A stretch of 12,301 nucleotides of DNA from Lutispora sp. (GTDB taxonomy: Bacteria > Bacillota > Clostridia > Lutisporales > Lutisporaceae), in contig JAUQXG010000540.1 in the NCBI GenBank assembly GCA_030834765.1, positions 1 through 12,301 of the forward strand. Reading direction: 5' to 3'. Under the pieces are notes generated by a model that was not told where the DNA came from, ran no database searches, and saw nothing but the letters and a program-made list of their open reading frames with translations. Below are positions 6,480 through 12,301 of this stretch, piece after piece. Each line of letters opens with the position of its first letter. Position 1 is the first letter of the stretch. The position numbers were made by a program, and so were the translations under genes.

Positions 6480-7498
6480 AGAATACATCTTTTTTTGCCT
6501 GCTATAAAGCATTTATTGCAGCTTGTACAACGTGATTTTAACTGGCCATTATTAAGCTTTGTAATTAGATCTGGTTCACTAATAAGAGGTCTGCACATTG
6601 ATACCATATCTACCCCTGCATCTAGGGCGGCTTCCATATCATTAAAATCTCGTATACCGCCAACTACTATAACTGGAATATCGGTCTCTCCTTTTATTTC
6701 CATAGCCGCTTCAACAAAGTAATTGTGATCCGAATACTTCATATACTTATAATTAGAGCCACTAAATTCAACCGCTTCAACACCTAATATCTTAAACTTA
6801 GGCATCATTTTCTTTAAATCATTTACATAAAGCTCATTTTCTTCGGCTGCACTTATATTTATTTTCACAAAAACAGGGAAGCCTGTACCGCATTTATTTT
6901 TAATGCCACATATGATTTCTTCAACAATTAAAAATCGTCCTTCTGAATTTCCACCATATTTGTCAGTTCGCTTATTAAAAGAGGGCGTTAAAAATTGGCA
7001 TAATAAATAATCATGAGCACAGTGTACTTGTACACCGTCTAGCCCCGCTTGTTTAGCACGGAAAGCAGCATTGATAAAATCATTTTTTAAAGATTCTATT
7101 TCGGCTATAGTCATTTCTCTAGCTTTCTTTCCAGGTTCAAACTCAATTGAAGATGCACTTATTTTATCTTCTGAATATGCTTTTGCTCCCGCATGATTGA
7201 TTTGTGCAATCACTTTTGTTCCATAGGGTCTGATTCTAGGTAAAATTCTGTTGACACCATCTATATGGAGATCTTCTGATAATTCATTTGAACCAGGTGC
7301 AGCAATACCCCTTTTAGATACGAAAAATTGACCAGCAATAATCATACCCACTTCATTTGCTGCAAGTTTTTCGAACATCTCTAGTTCTGCTTCACTAATT
7401 GTACCATCCAAATTTCCTAACATGCTGTGTGTTGCTGATCGCACAATTCTATTTTTAATGGTCATATTTCCCAACTTAATTTCACTAAATACTTTCAT
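6473..7498 (-). CDS. OYE-family NADH:flavin oxidoreductase (OYE1), 4Fe-4S-type tail
   Basis: A 341-residue FMN-binding TIM barrel of the Old Yellow Enzyme/2-enoate reductase type, which reduces activated C=C bonds or nitro groups. Start: Met at 7498 with GGAGG 5-6 nt upstream; the ATG at 7510 overlaps that site. Visible motifs are QINHAG at 99-104, the substrate His pair HCAH at 159-162, NKRTDKYGG at 175-183, and the phosphate loop VIVVGGI at 276-282. The end, CTSCNKC at 324-330 with Cys338, resembles the 4Fe-4S ligands after the barrel in trimethylamine dehydrogenase (Cx2Cx2C then Cys), with a shorter last gap. The FAD/NAD(P) half of those large enzymes is absent, so a separate electron donor is likely. 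Confidence 0.88.
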   Translation of the reverse strand: MKVFSEIKLGNMTIKNRIVRSATHSMLGNLDGTISEAELEMFEKLAANEVGMIIAGQFFVSKRGIAAPGSNELSEDLHIDGVNRILPRIRPYGTKVIAQINHAGAKAYSEDKISASSIEFEPGKKAREMTIAEIESLKNDFINAAFRAKQAGLDGVQVHCAHDYLLCQFLTPSFNKRTDKYGGNSEGRFLIVEEIICGIKNKCGTGFPVFVKINISAAEENELYVNDLKKMMPKFKILGVEAVEFSGSNYKYMKYSDHNYFVEAAMEIKGETDIPVIVVGGIRDFNDMEAALDAGVDMVSMCRPLISEPDLITKLNNGQLKSRCTSCNKCFIAGKKRCILN

Positions 7499-7552
7499 AT
7501 AATCCTCCATTTCGCTTTATCATAGCAAGCAGCTTTATTAAAATTTCATTTT

Positions 7553-7650
7553 TGTGGTACTGTTCTGTAATAGCATTTCAAGGGACCCCTGTCAGGACTT
7601 AGTGTATAATAGTTACATTGTATGCATTCTGACTTCGTTTATTTGCCTTC
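7553..7650 (-). pseudogene. C-terminal stump of a third OYE gene
   Basis: These 98 bases align without gaps to the last part of OYE2 (8725-8822); I count 10 mismatches. In the coding frame it reads TKSECIQCNYYTLSPDRG then PLKCYYRTVPQ, with an in-frame stop at its upstream end and no OYE2 homology above it. The third cluster Cys is replaced by Tyr. It is a dead remnant of a tandem duplicate. The 50 bases from 7651 to the EFR1 stop show nothing else. Confidence 0.8.
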
Positions 7651-7700
7651 CACTTAAATACACCGCCCTTATCGGCATGAAGCATAATCAACATTTATTT

Positions 7701-8510
7701 CTATTCAGTATAACCATTTAGTGCCGCCAAATCCTTCCATGAGATATCAGGATGAACATAGCGTCTTCTGTTTTGCGTTTTGTTCTTATAATTTATTGCC
7801 TTTGTGGGGCAGTTTTGAATACATGCAACGCATTGTTCACAATGGTGCCGAAACAGAGGTTTTTCGCCTTCTTCAAAATCAATGTTATTTACCGGACAGA
7901 CCTTCATGCAAATACCGCATTTCACACAGTCATCTGATACATTAAATTTTTTATCCATATTTGGTAAAAAGCTGGGTAAAAAATAACTAAGGGCTATATT
8001 AGATAAGTGCTGAACAGGATTAATTGCAATATTAGCTTTTTTGCCAATCTTATCTTTAATCATTTCGATAATTGGTTGCAAATTCTTTGCCGATTGATAG
8101 ACTATTTCTTTAGCGGCAGATTCCATTTCATATAAAACAACATAATTTGCAAACACATCAAGCTTTGCACCATAATGAAGGGCAGTACCCTTGGTTTTCA
8201 GTATCCTATTTAGATGTCTGGTTGAATTGCCGCCGCGTGAGAGCTTGCCACAAGTTGAAACCGCAAAAGTATATGAAATTTTACTCTTTGAAAAATCAAG
8301 TCGCGAAATAAATTCCCGCACTTTTAAAGGCAATCCCCCGCCATAAACCGGGTATACAAACCCCACCCTACAATATTCACCTGATAAAAGATATTTGCTG
8401 TTACAGCCCATAGATACAATTTCACAATTTTGCAGCCCTTTTGCGATTTCTTTAGCCGCCCATAAGCTGTTGCCTGTACCTGAAAAAACAAAGATAATAT
8501 TTTTTTCCAT
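7701..8510 (-). CDS. EFR1-family flavodoxin-ferredoxin fusion
   Basis: A 269-residue cytoplasmic electron carrier. Residues 1-160 form a flavodoxin-like domain with the FMN phosphate loop FSGTGNS (9-15) and YPVYGGGLP (53-61). Residues 190-240 carry two 4Fe-4S motifs: C195-x2-C198-x2-C201-x3-C205-P and C224-x2-C227-x2-C230-x3-C234-P. Start at 8510: GGAGG lies 8 nt upstream. The frame is open to 8570, but that stretch overlaps another gene fragment and has no binding site. Flanked by OYE genes on the same strand, it is a plausible electron donor for them. All eight Cys are present, so it should be active. Confidence 0.9.
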   Translation of the reverse strand: MEKNIIFVFSGTGNSLWAAKEIAKGLQNCEIVSMGCNSKYLLSGEYCRVGFVYPVYGGGLPLKVREFISRLDFSKSKISYTFAVSTCGKLSRGGNSTRHLNRILKTKGTALHYGAKLDVFANYVVLYEMESAAKEIVYQSAKNLQPIIEMIKDKIGKKANIAINPVQHLSNIALSYFLPSFLPNMDKKFNVSDDCVKCGICMKVCPVNNIDFEEGEKPLFRHHCEQCVACIQNCPTKAINYKNKTQNRRRYVHPDISWKDLAALNGYTE

Positions 8511-8566
8511 TTCATAAGCCTCCAATATTGATGAAACCATTTTGGTTACAACGACTGACGTAAAAA

Positions 8567-8719
8567 TCACTCCATTTTTACATCAATTTTTTCAGCTATT
8601 TTATTAGCAACATCAAAAAGAGTGTATGTGCCGAGCATATTTTCCATCTTCGTTTGCGCTTCCGTAAGAGGTATGGATAGTACATCATGTATATTTGCTC
8701 CAACAGAGCACTTCTCATT
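8567..8719 (-). pseudogene. C-terminal fragment of an unidentified gene
   Basis: Between the OYE2 stop and the EFR1 ribosome binding site, one minus frame reads NEKCSVGANIHDVLSIPLTE then AQTKMENMLGTYTLFDVA and NKIAEKIDVKME, ending with TGA at 8567-8569. It has normal coding-like composition but no start codon or binding site, and its upstream end merges with the OYE2 tail in another frame. I do not recognise the family. It looks like the tail of a gene whose body was lost in the rearrangement that also left the OYE stump at 7553-7650. Confidence 0.45.
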
Positions 8720-9905
8720 GGGGTTGTGGTACTGTTCCGTAATAGCATTTTAAGGGCCCCTTTTCAGGACTTAGTATACAATAGTTACATTGTATGCATT
8801 TTGACTGCGCTTGTTTGCCTTCTTTGAATTTATTCACTAAATCTGGTTCTATTATAAATGGACGAGACATTGAGACTAAATCACTCTTATCTCCGTTAAT
8901 AATTGCTTCAATTTCATTAAGCGTTGTTATCCCACCTACTACAATAACAGGAATTTTAACTGCTTTTTTAATGGCAACAGCAGCATCTAAATTGTAAAGC
9001 TTATAGGGTTGCGGTTGTGGTACGGCTTTCTTTGCAGCAAATCCAACAATAGACTTCATGAATCCTGGAAGTCTTCTAAGTCTTTTGTCTTGTGCAATAA
9101 CCATTTGCCATGGAACTTGACCACGCATGGTAGACATTCCAGCCTTTAATGTTCCGTTGGACACCTCTATTCCCTTGCAACCTACCTGTTCAAGTAACTT
9201 CGCAATTTTTATGGACTCTTCTATAGTCATTCCATTTTTAAGTGTTTCAAACCCGTTAAGCTTCACAATTATGGGATAATCACCCACCTCTTTTTGGGCT
9301 TTTTCAAAGATCTCTTTAATGATTCTGAATATTTTTTCTGTATTACCACCCCATTTATCTCTTCTTTTATTCATTCTCGGTGAAACAAACTCTGAGAGTA
9401 GGTACCCATGTGCTATATGAAGTTGAACACCATCAAAGCCTACTTCCTTTGCATTTTTTATGCCTTCTACAAAAGCTACAATGACCTCATTTATTTCGAG
9501 CTCTGACATCCCCGTTGCTTTGTAATCACTTATTTTTGATGGGGCAACAACCTTCATGTGTGAGCTTTCTCGCTTTGCCTGCCCCCCACAATGATTCAAC
9601 TGTGCTATGATAGGCGTACCAAATTCGTGTACTCTGCTTGTTAAATCTTTAAACCGATCCAGGTTCTCTTGATTGTTAATCATAGCCATAAAATCGGTTG
9701 ATTTTCCTTGTTGATTAACGCCTATAAAGCCTGTAATGATACCGCCCACACCTCCTTTTGCTAAAGCGACATGCTTTCTGATTAATTGTTCTGCCGGTTT
9801 GCCTTGCTCATCACTCAATCCCTCGAGTGTTGCAGATCTTAGTATTCGATTTTTAAAAGCAATTCCATCCAGTTCAAATGGTTCAAATATAGTACTCTTT
9901 GTCAT
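8715..9905 (-). CDS. OYE-family NADH:flavin oxidoreductase (OYE2), 4Fe-4S-type tail
   Basis: A 396-residue OYE-type TIM barrel with FMN, expected to reduce alpha,beta-unsaturated carbonyls or related electrophiles. Start: Met at 9905, with GGAAGG ~8 nt upstream and the N-terminus STIFEPFELDGIAFKNRILR aligning with OYE1; the frame is open to 9974 without a better site. Motifs are QLNHCGGQA, HIAHGYLLSEFVSPRMNKRR followed by DKWGG, and VIVVGGI. Compared with OYE1 it carries an extra loop rich in basic residues and PQPQ before the last barrel strands. The tail KCIQCNYC...KCYYG gives Cx2Cx2Cx10C, close to trimethylamine dehydrogenase cluster ligands, and the protein ends just after it. Divergent from the TetR gene, with a shared operator. 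Confidence 0.9.
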   Translation of the reverse strand: MTKSTIFEPFELDGIAFKNRILRSATLEGLSDEQGKPAEQLIRKHVALAKGGVGGIITGFIGVNQQGKSTDFMAMINNQENLDRFKDLTSRVHEFGTPIIAQLNHCGGQAKRESSHMKVVAPSKISDYKATGMSELEINEVIVAFVEGIKNAKEVGFDGVQLHIAHGYLLSEFVSPRMNKRRDKWGGNTEKIFRIIKEIFEKAQKEVGDYPIIVKLNGFETLKNGMTIEESIKIAKLLEQVGCKGIEVSNGTLKAGMSTMRGQVPWQMVIAQDKRLRRLPGFMKSIVGFAAKKAVPQPQPYKLYNLDAAVAIKKAVKIPVIVVGGITTLNEIEAIINGDKSDLVSMSRPFIIEPDLVNKFKEGKQAQSKCIQCNYCILSPEKGPLKCYYGTVPQPQ

Positions 9906-9967
9906 CGTTTCACCTTCCATAATATTTTTCATAACTTCCCTCTTATTCTTATTAAAAATGACCGTGC

Positions 9968-9996
9968 TTGACAATTATCAGATAATAAACTAACAT
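9968..9996 (+). promoter_or_regulatory. Promoter of the TetR gene
   Basis: A consensus -35 TTGACA (9968-9973) is followed after 17 bp by TAACAT (9991-9996). Transcription would begin near 10003, exactly where the operator starts, so bound repressor would block it. A further inverted repeat ATCAGAT/ATCTGAT (9977-9983, 9995-10001) overlaps the same stretch. Confidence 0.5.
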
Positions 9997-9999
9997 CTG

Positions 10000-10029
10000 A
10001 TTATAGACTTGAGTCTATTATATTGTTAC
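10000..10029 (-). promoter_or_regulatory. Possible promoter of the OYE2 gene
   Basis: On the minus strand a perfect TATAAT (10005-10000) has a weak -35, GTAACA (10029-10024), 18 bp upstream. The operator at 10003-10018 fills the spacer and overlaps the -10. Confidence 0.4.
10003..10018. promoter_or_regulatory. TetR operator 1 (divergent OYE2/TetR control region)
   Basis: ATAGACT-TG-AGTCTAT is a perfect 7+7 palindrome. The same half-site recurs at 10915-10930 ahead of the flavin reductase gene and at no other intergenic place I found. Its position fits negative autoregulation by the adjacent TetR gene and repression of OYE2. Confidence 0.7.
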
Positions 10030-10114
10030 GACTATTATTCATCAACCACCAGCATTTAGCCTTTCGTCTATAAAACAACTTAACTCATCAATTTGTCTAT
10101 TAAGGAGTAAAAAA

Positions 10115-10657
10115 ATGGGAGACAGACGTATAAAAAAAACAAGAGATTCGATACAGCTAGCTTTTGCAAAACTCTTGACAGAAAAGAGCATGAAAGATAT
10201 AACAGTTAAAAGCTTATGCGAAACTGCAAACATAAATAAAAGTACCTTTTACTTGCACTACACAGACATTTATGACTGTGCAGACTGCTTAAGAGATACT
10301 ATTATAGATGAGTTTGGTGCTGTTATAGATCAATTTAAATTTGAAGATATTATTGATAAATTCGATATTTTCTTAGTGAGCTTGATAAACATGTTTGAAA
10401 AAAACCGGGCACTTTATATGCCATTTCTTAAATCGCCAAGCCTTGCATCAAGCTCTTGTAAAATGAAACAACTCATGATCGAAAAAGTATTGGATAAGGC
10501 CACTTGTATGAACCGGGAAAATATGACTCATCGATTAACGGTTTCTTTTATTATCAGTGGCTTAATTAGTTTATTGGAGCAATATGAGTTCGCAGAAATA
10601 GAACCTCAAACGATTTCAGCATTGGCGTACAAAGTGAAAAATGGTTTTTCAAGTTAA
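10115..10657 (+). CDS. TetR/AcrR-family transcriptional regulator
   Basis: A 180-residue repressor of typical TetR length. The N-terminal DNA-binding domain spans about residues 5-55, with the helix-turn-helix KDITVKSLCETANINKSTFY at 27-46 followed by LHYTDIYD, the conserved start of helix 4. The remaining all-helical part would bind an unknown ligand and dimerise. Start at 10115 has AAGGAG 7 nt upstream. It lies divergent to OYE2 and upstream of the flavin reductase gene on the same strand, and its likely operator occurs in both control regions. It probably senses a substrate of the redox enzymes, such as an electrophile or aromatic; that is inference. Confidence 0.9.
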   Translation: MGDRRIKKTRDSIQLAFAKLLTEKSMKDITVKSLCETANINKSTFYLHYTDIYDCADCLRDTIIDEFGAVIDQFKFEDIIDKFDIFLVSLINMFEKNRALYMPFLKSPSLASSSCKMKQLMIEKVLDKATCMNRENMTHRLTVSFIISGLISLLEQYEFAEIEPQTISALAYKVKNGFSS

Positions 10658-10699
10658 TTCAATCGTGTTATGATAACGCGACATTTTTATTTTAAATAT

Positions 10700-10749
10700 A
10701 ACGAGGCTAAAGATGTCCTCTACAGGTGGAGGACATCTTTAGCCTCGTT
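10700..10749. repeat. Perfect 21-bp inverted repeat
   Basis: The arm 10700-10720 (AACGAGGCTAAAG...CCTC) is repeated exactly, inverted, at 10729-10749, around an 8-nt loop TACAGGTG. It follows the TetR gene by 42 bp. It could end transcription, but no T-run follows on the plus strand (GAAACGC comes next), so a plain Rho-independent terminator is not certain. A palindromic mobile unit is the alternative. Confidence 0.75.
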
Positions 10750-10763
10750 GAAACGCTCGGGTA

Positions 10764-10787
10764 GGTTTTTGCAAGTATGCAAAAACC
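10764..10787 (+). terminator. Second hairpin downstream of the TetR gene
   Basis: GGTTTTTGCA (10764-10773) and TGCAAAAACC (10778-10787) form a perfect 10-bp stem with a 4-nt loop. Only TT and AT-rich sequence follow. With the larger palindrome just before it, it separates the TetR gene from the flavin reductase gene. A weaker GATTAAT/ATTAATC pair lies at 10836-10860; the rest of 10658-10890 shows nothing else. Confidence 0.4.
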
Positions 10788-10896
10788 CTTATTTAAAATC
10801 TTGTTATAAAAACAGACAAATTTTCAGCCATCGTGGATTAATCGATGAAATTCATTAATCTGATGATTGTATGTACTTCTTTTGTTCTATATTATA

Positions 10897-10930
10897 TTAG
10901 ACACAGTTCTATATTTAGACTGTAGTCTAA
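10897..10930. promoter_or_regulatory. TetR operator 2 (flavin reductase control region)
   Basis: TTAGACT-GT-AGTCTAA (10915-10930) is a perfect 7+7 palindrome matching operator 1 at 12 half-site positions. A degenerate copy, TTAGAC-N5-TCTAT, sits at 10897-10912, 18 bp away centre to centre. Exact -35/-10 boxes could not be assigned. Confidence 0.65.
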
Positions 10931-10970
10931 TAGTTCAATGCTTATATTCAAACTAAGGAGTTGAAAATCA

Positions 10971-11534
10971 ATGAACAAAAAAGTAACTACAAATCCTTCA
11001 GATTCACCATTTCCAAGTCCATTATTACTTGTGACTGCCAATTTAAAAGGCAGCGAACCCAACATTATTACAGTTGCATTAGCAGGTATTTTGAGCGCAA
11101 ATCCTCCAACTGCTTATATTGCTGTCCATCCAGATCGCTATTCAAATCAGCTACTAAAGGAATCTATGGAGTATGTGATCAATATACCTTCACAAAGTAT
11201 TGTAAGAACCGCAGATGCTTGTGGTGTAGTATCGGGAAGAGATGTAAATAAATTCAAAACATTAGGACTAACCCCTATCTCTGCAAGCTATGTAAATCCA
11301 CCTTTAATTGATGAATGCCCAGTTAATATTGAATGTAAGGTGAAAGAAATCATAAATTATGGTAGTCACGATATCTTTGTAGGAGAAATTTTAATGACAC
11401 ATTGTAATGAAGATGTTCTTAACGCAAACGGAAGACCTGATGTTAACAAAATTGACCCATATGCCTTCATATTAGGTGAATATAGAAAAATTGGTAAAAG
11501 TATTGGGTTTTACGGTTTTAGCAGTAAAAAGTAG
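10971..11534 (+). CDS. Flavin reductase-family (FMN-binding split barrel) protein
   Basis: A 187-residue flavoprotein of the flavin reductase-like split-barrel family, which uses NAD(P)H to reduce FMN or acts as a flavin-dependent reductase. Family signs are PSPLLLVTA at 16-23, ITVALAGILSANPPTAYIAV at 33-52, DACGVVSGRDVNKF at 82-95, ECPVNIECKV at 115-124 and the GSHDIFVGEI strand at 131-140. Length is normal. Start has AAGGAG 10 nt upstream. It follows two copies of the putative TetR operator, so it is likely part of the same regulon as OYE2 and could supply reduced flavin or electrons. A terminator follows at 11622. Confidence 0.88.
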   Translation: MNKKVTTNPSDSPFPSPLLLVTANLKGSEPNIITVALAGILSANPPTAYIAVHPDRYSNQLLKESMEYVINIPSQSIVRTADACGVVSGRDVNKFKTLGLTPISASYVNPPLIDECPVNIECKVKEIINYGSHDIFVGEILMTHCNEDVLNANGRPDVNKIDPYAFILGEYRKIGKSIGFYGFSSKK

Positions 11535-11621
11535 CCTAAACTCTAAATTCTTTGCAATCAAAATGGATAGCACAAAACATTTTAATTTCTTTTGGGTAGT
11601 ATTTAAAATTTTGTGTATGAC

Positions 11622-11664
11622 ATCCCTTCAGAATGGAAACTAATCCATTTAGGAGGGATTTTTT
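11622..11664 (+). terminator. Rho-independent terminator after the flavin reductase gene
   Basis: Two nested stems, ATCCCT/AGGGAT outside and AATGGA/TCCATT inside with a short interior loop, are followed by a run of T. It ends about 90-130 bp past the flavin reductase stop. The 11535-11620 stretch is AT-rich and holds nothing recognised. AGGAGGG in its right arm followed by ATG at 11665 opens only MGRK before a stop. Confidence 0.6.
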
Positions 11665-11700
11665 ATGGGAAGAAAATAAAATACTGCCGAAAATAATTAA

Positions 11701-11874
11701 ACTGCTAATACAGTCTTACGACATTCAAGGCATGTCAAGGATGTTCAGGACAGTCTTGGTCATGCCAACATTGAAACCACTCTTGAAACATATACCCATT
11801 CAACTGAAAAGAGTGCTGAACAGTCAGTGAATATATTTGAAAGCGCGGTCAATCAGGGTTTGCCTACCAAGTAA
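11701..11874 (+). pseudogene. C-terminal remnant of a tyrosine recombinase (integrase)
   Basis: The open frame reads TANTVLRHSRHVKDVQDSLG then HANIETTLETYTHSTEKSAE and ends NQGLPTK at 11872-11874. VQDSLGHANIETTLETYTH is the end of the catalytic domain of phage-type integrases, keeping the conserved His of the LGH motif and the nucleophilic Tyr. The Arg-containing N-terminal two thirds are gone and a stop lies directly upstream. It is the only recombinase trace in the window, 50 bp from repeat copy D, and the likeliest relic of an integrative element. Confidence 0.75.
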
Positions 11875-11920
11875 AAATTGCGTTGGCAAATGGTAAGCAA
11901 ATCATACTAAGTTGACATTT

Positions 11921-11996
11921 CTATTCTTCCAAACCATTGATATTTCTAGTAAATAAGCAAACACATTCCATATGCCTTGAGCATACAAAAAAGATG
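11921..11996 (-). repeat. Repeat copy D, cut by an IS3-family fragment
   Basis: The minus strand reads IFFVCSRHMECVCLFTRN then INGLEE and a stop at 11921-11923. The DNA CATATGCCTTGAGCATAC and the following A-run match the core of copies C and E. Its upstream part is missing because the start of an IS3 orfA joins it at about 11996. Confidence 0.55.
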
Positions 11997-12085
11997 TTTT
12001 TTCTTGAATTCATAATCATATTTTGCCATGAAAAACCGACCTCCAGCTGTTAGATTTTTAGGTCTAACTTTTGGGGGTCGGCTCA
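11997..12085 (-). mobile_element. Left end and orfA start of an IS3-family element
   Basis: Read on the minus strand from 12085, the sequence begins TGAGCCGACCCCCAAAAGTT, a terminal type seen in IS3-family (IS150-like) elements. An internal hairpin (CCGACCTCC with GGGGGTCGG, plus TTAGA with TCTAA) follows, then ATG at 12029 opening MAKYDYEFKKK, the usual N-terminus of the OrfA transposase protein. Homology stops after 11 codons at 11997, where repeat copy D begins. The element is a stump and cannot move. Confidence 0.65.
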
Positions 12086-12124
12086 CTTATTTTAACTCAC
12101 GACTTTTCTATTTTCTATTATATT

Positions 12125-12301
12125 TTATCCCTCAGCACGTTGCAACAGGAATACAACCTCGCAATGCCTCGTGGAGACAAAAAAGATGTCATAAAGACCG
12201 ACTGGTTCCTTCGCGGTGGAATTTATTTCACTTAGATTGACATCAAAATCGTCCTTTTTGAAGTTCAAATATTCATTTTTCTCATTAATCTTGATTTCTA
12301 T
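12125..12301 (-). CDS. Partial gene at right edge carrying repeat copy E
   Basis: An uninterrupted minus frame enters from the right edge and ends with TAA at 12125-12127; 58 residues are visible. It reads INEKNEYLNFKKDDFDVN, then SEINSTAKEPVGLYDIFFVS and TRHCEVVFLLQRAEG. This is the longest and least damaged member of the A-E family (compare SEIYPAAKGIP in copy B) and may be the parent gene or a nearly intact relative. The family is not recognised; the ending RHxExVxLLxR faintly recalls the C-terminus of 23S rRNA uracil-C5 methyltransferases. The 39 bases between its stop and the IS3 end are AT-rich. Confidence 0.5.
   Translation of the reverse strand: MEIKINEKNEYLNFKKDDFDVNLSEINSTAKEPVGLYDIFFVSTRHCEVVFLLQRAEG

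Noticed and set aside
10961..11251. Alternative frame overlapping the flavin reductase start
   Set aside because: Cys/Ser/Arg-rich shadow translation; the flavin reductase frame has family motifs and the binding site.
12028..12240. 70-residue plus-strand frame near the right edge
   Set aside because: It is antisense to an IS3 end and to the partial gene carrying repeat copy E.
2047..12301. CRISPR array or integron attC array as the explanation of the repeats
   Set aside because: Copies are few, irregularly spaced, degenerate and coding-like; no cas genes, no uniform spacers and no attC-type stem-loop arms are visible.

Overview
The window is from a low-GC Gram-positive anaerobe, most likely a member of the Clostridia. 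Supporting signs are strong GGAGG-type ribosome binding sites, AT-rich intergenic DNA, an EFR1-type flavodoxin/ferredoxin fusion and short clostridial-style OYE flavoenzymes. It is a mosaic accessory region, not a conserved core locus. Base and codon use change from block to block, and almost every intergenic space holds the stump of a gene or mobile element.

Layout. (1) 1-1531: a DHA2-family multidrug efflux permease (+) behind a MerR-style promoter with a 19-bp spacer; its protein looks lactobacillar. (2) 1584-1996: a deletion scar in which the start of an ABC-transporter ATPase (+) is butted against the start of a LytTR-type regulator (-); both are broken. (3) 2047-4546: a complete NhaP/NhaK-like Na+/H+ antiporter (-) lying between two same-direction copies (A, B) of a short degenerate coding repeat. 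(4) 4601-5761: a DUF2200 protein and a GNAT acetyltransferase (-). (5) 5825-6479: an IS-end-like stump, repeat copy C and an N-terminally truncated ArsR regulator. (6) 6473-11534: a flavin/iron-sulfur redox block with two OYE-family oxidoreductases, an EFR1 flavodoxin-ferredoxin, a TetR regulator and a flavin reductase, plus stumps of a third OYE gene and of an unidentified gene. (7) 11535-12301: a terminator, the tail of a tyrosine recombinase, repeat copies D and E, and the left end of an IS3-family element.

How the genes may work together. The TetR gene sits between the divergent OYE2 gene and the flavin reductase gene. A near-identical palindrome (TAGACT-NN-AGTCTA) occurs in both control regions, so these genes probably form one TetR-controlled, ligand-induced regulon. 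Both OYE proteins end in a Cys-rich motif resembling the 4Fe-4S ligands of trimethylamine dehydrogenase and 2-enoate reductase, but lack the C-terminal pyridine-nucleotide/FAD module. EFR1 and the flavin reductase could therefore supply electrons; this is inference.

The least explained feature is a family of five degenerate copies (A-E) of a short C-terminal coding segment with core pattern D/G-I-F/I-F-V/I-x-x-R-H-x-E. All are on the minus strand, at about 2.05-2.15, 4.43-4.55, 5.93-6.04, 11.92-12.00 and 12.13-12.30 kb, and they separate blocks of cargo. They may be scars of elements that repeatedly integrated into the 3' end of one gene.
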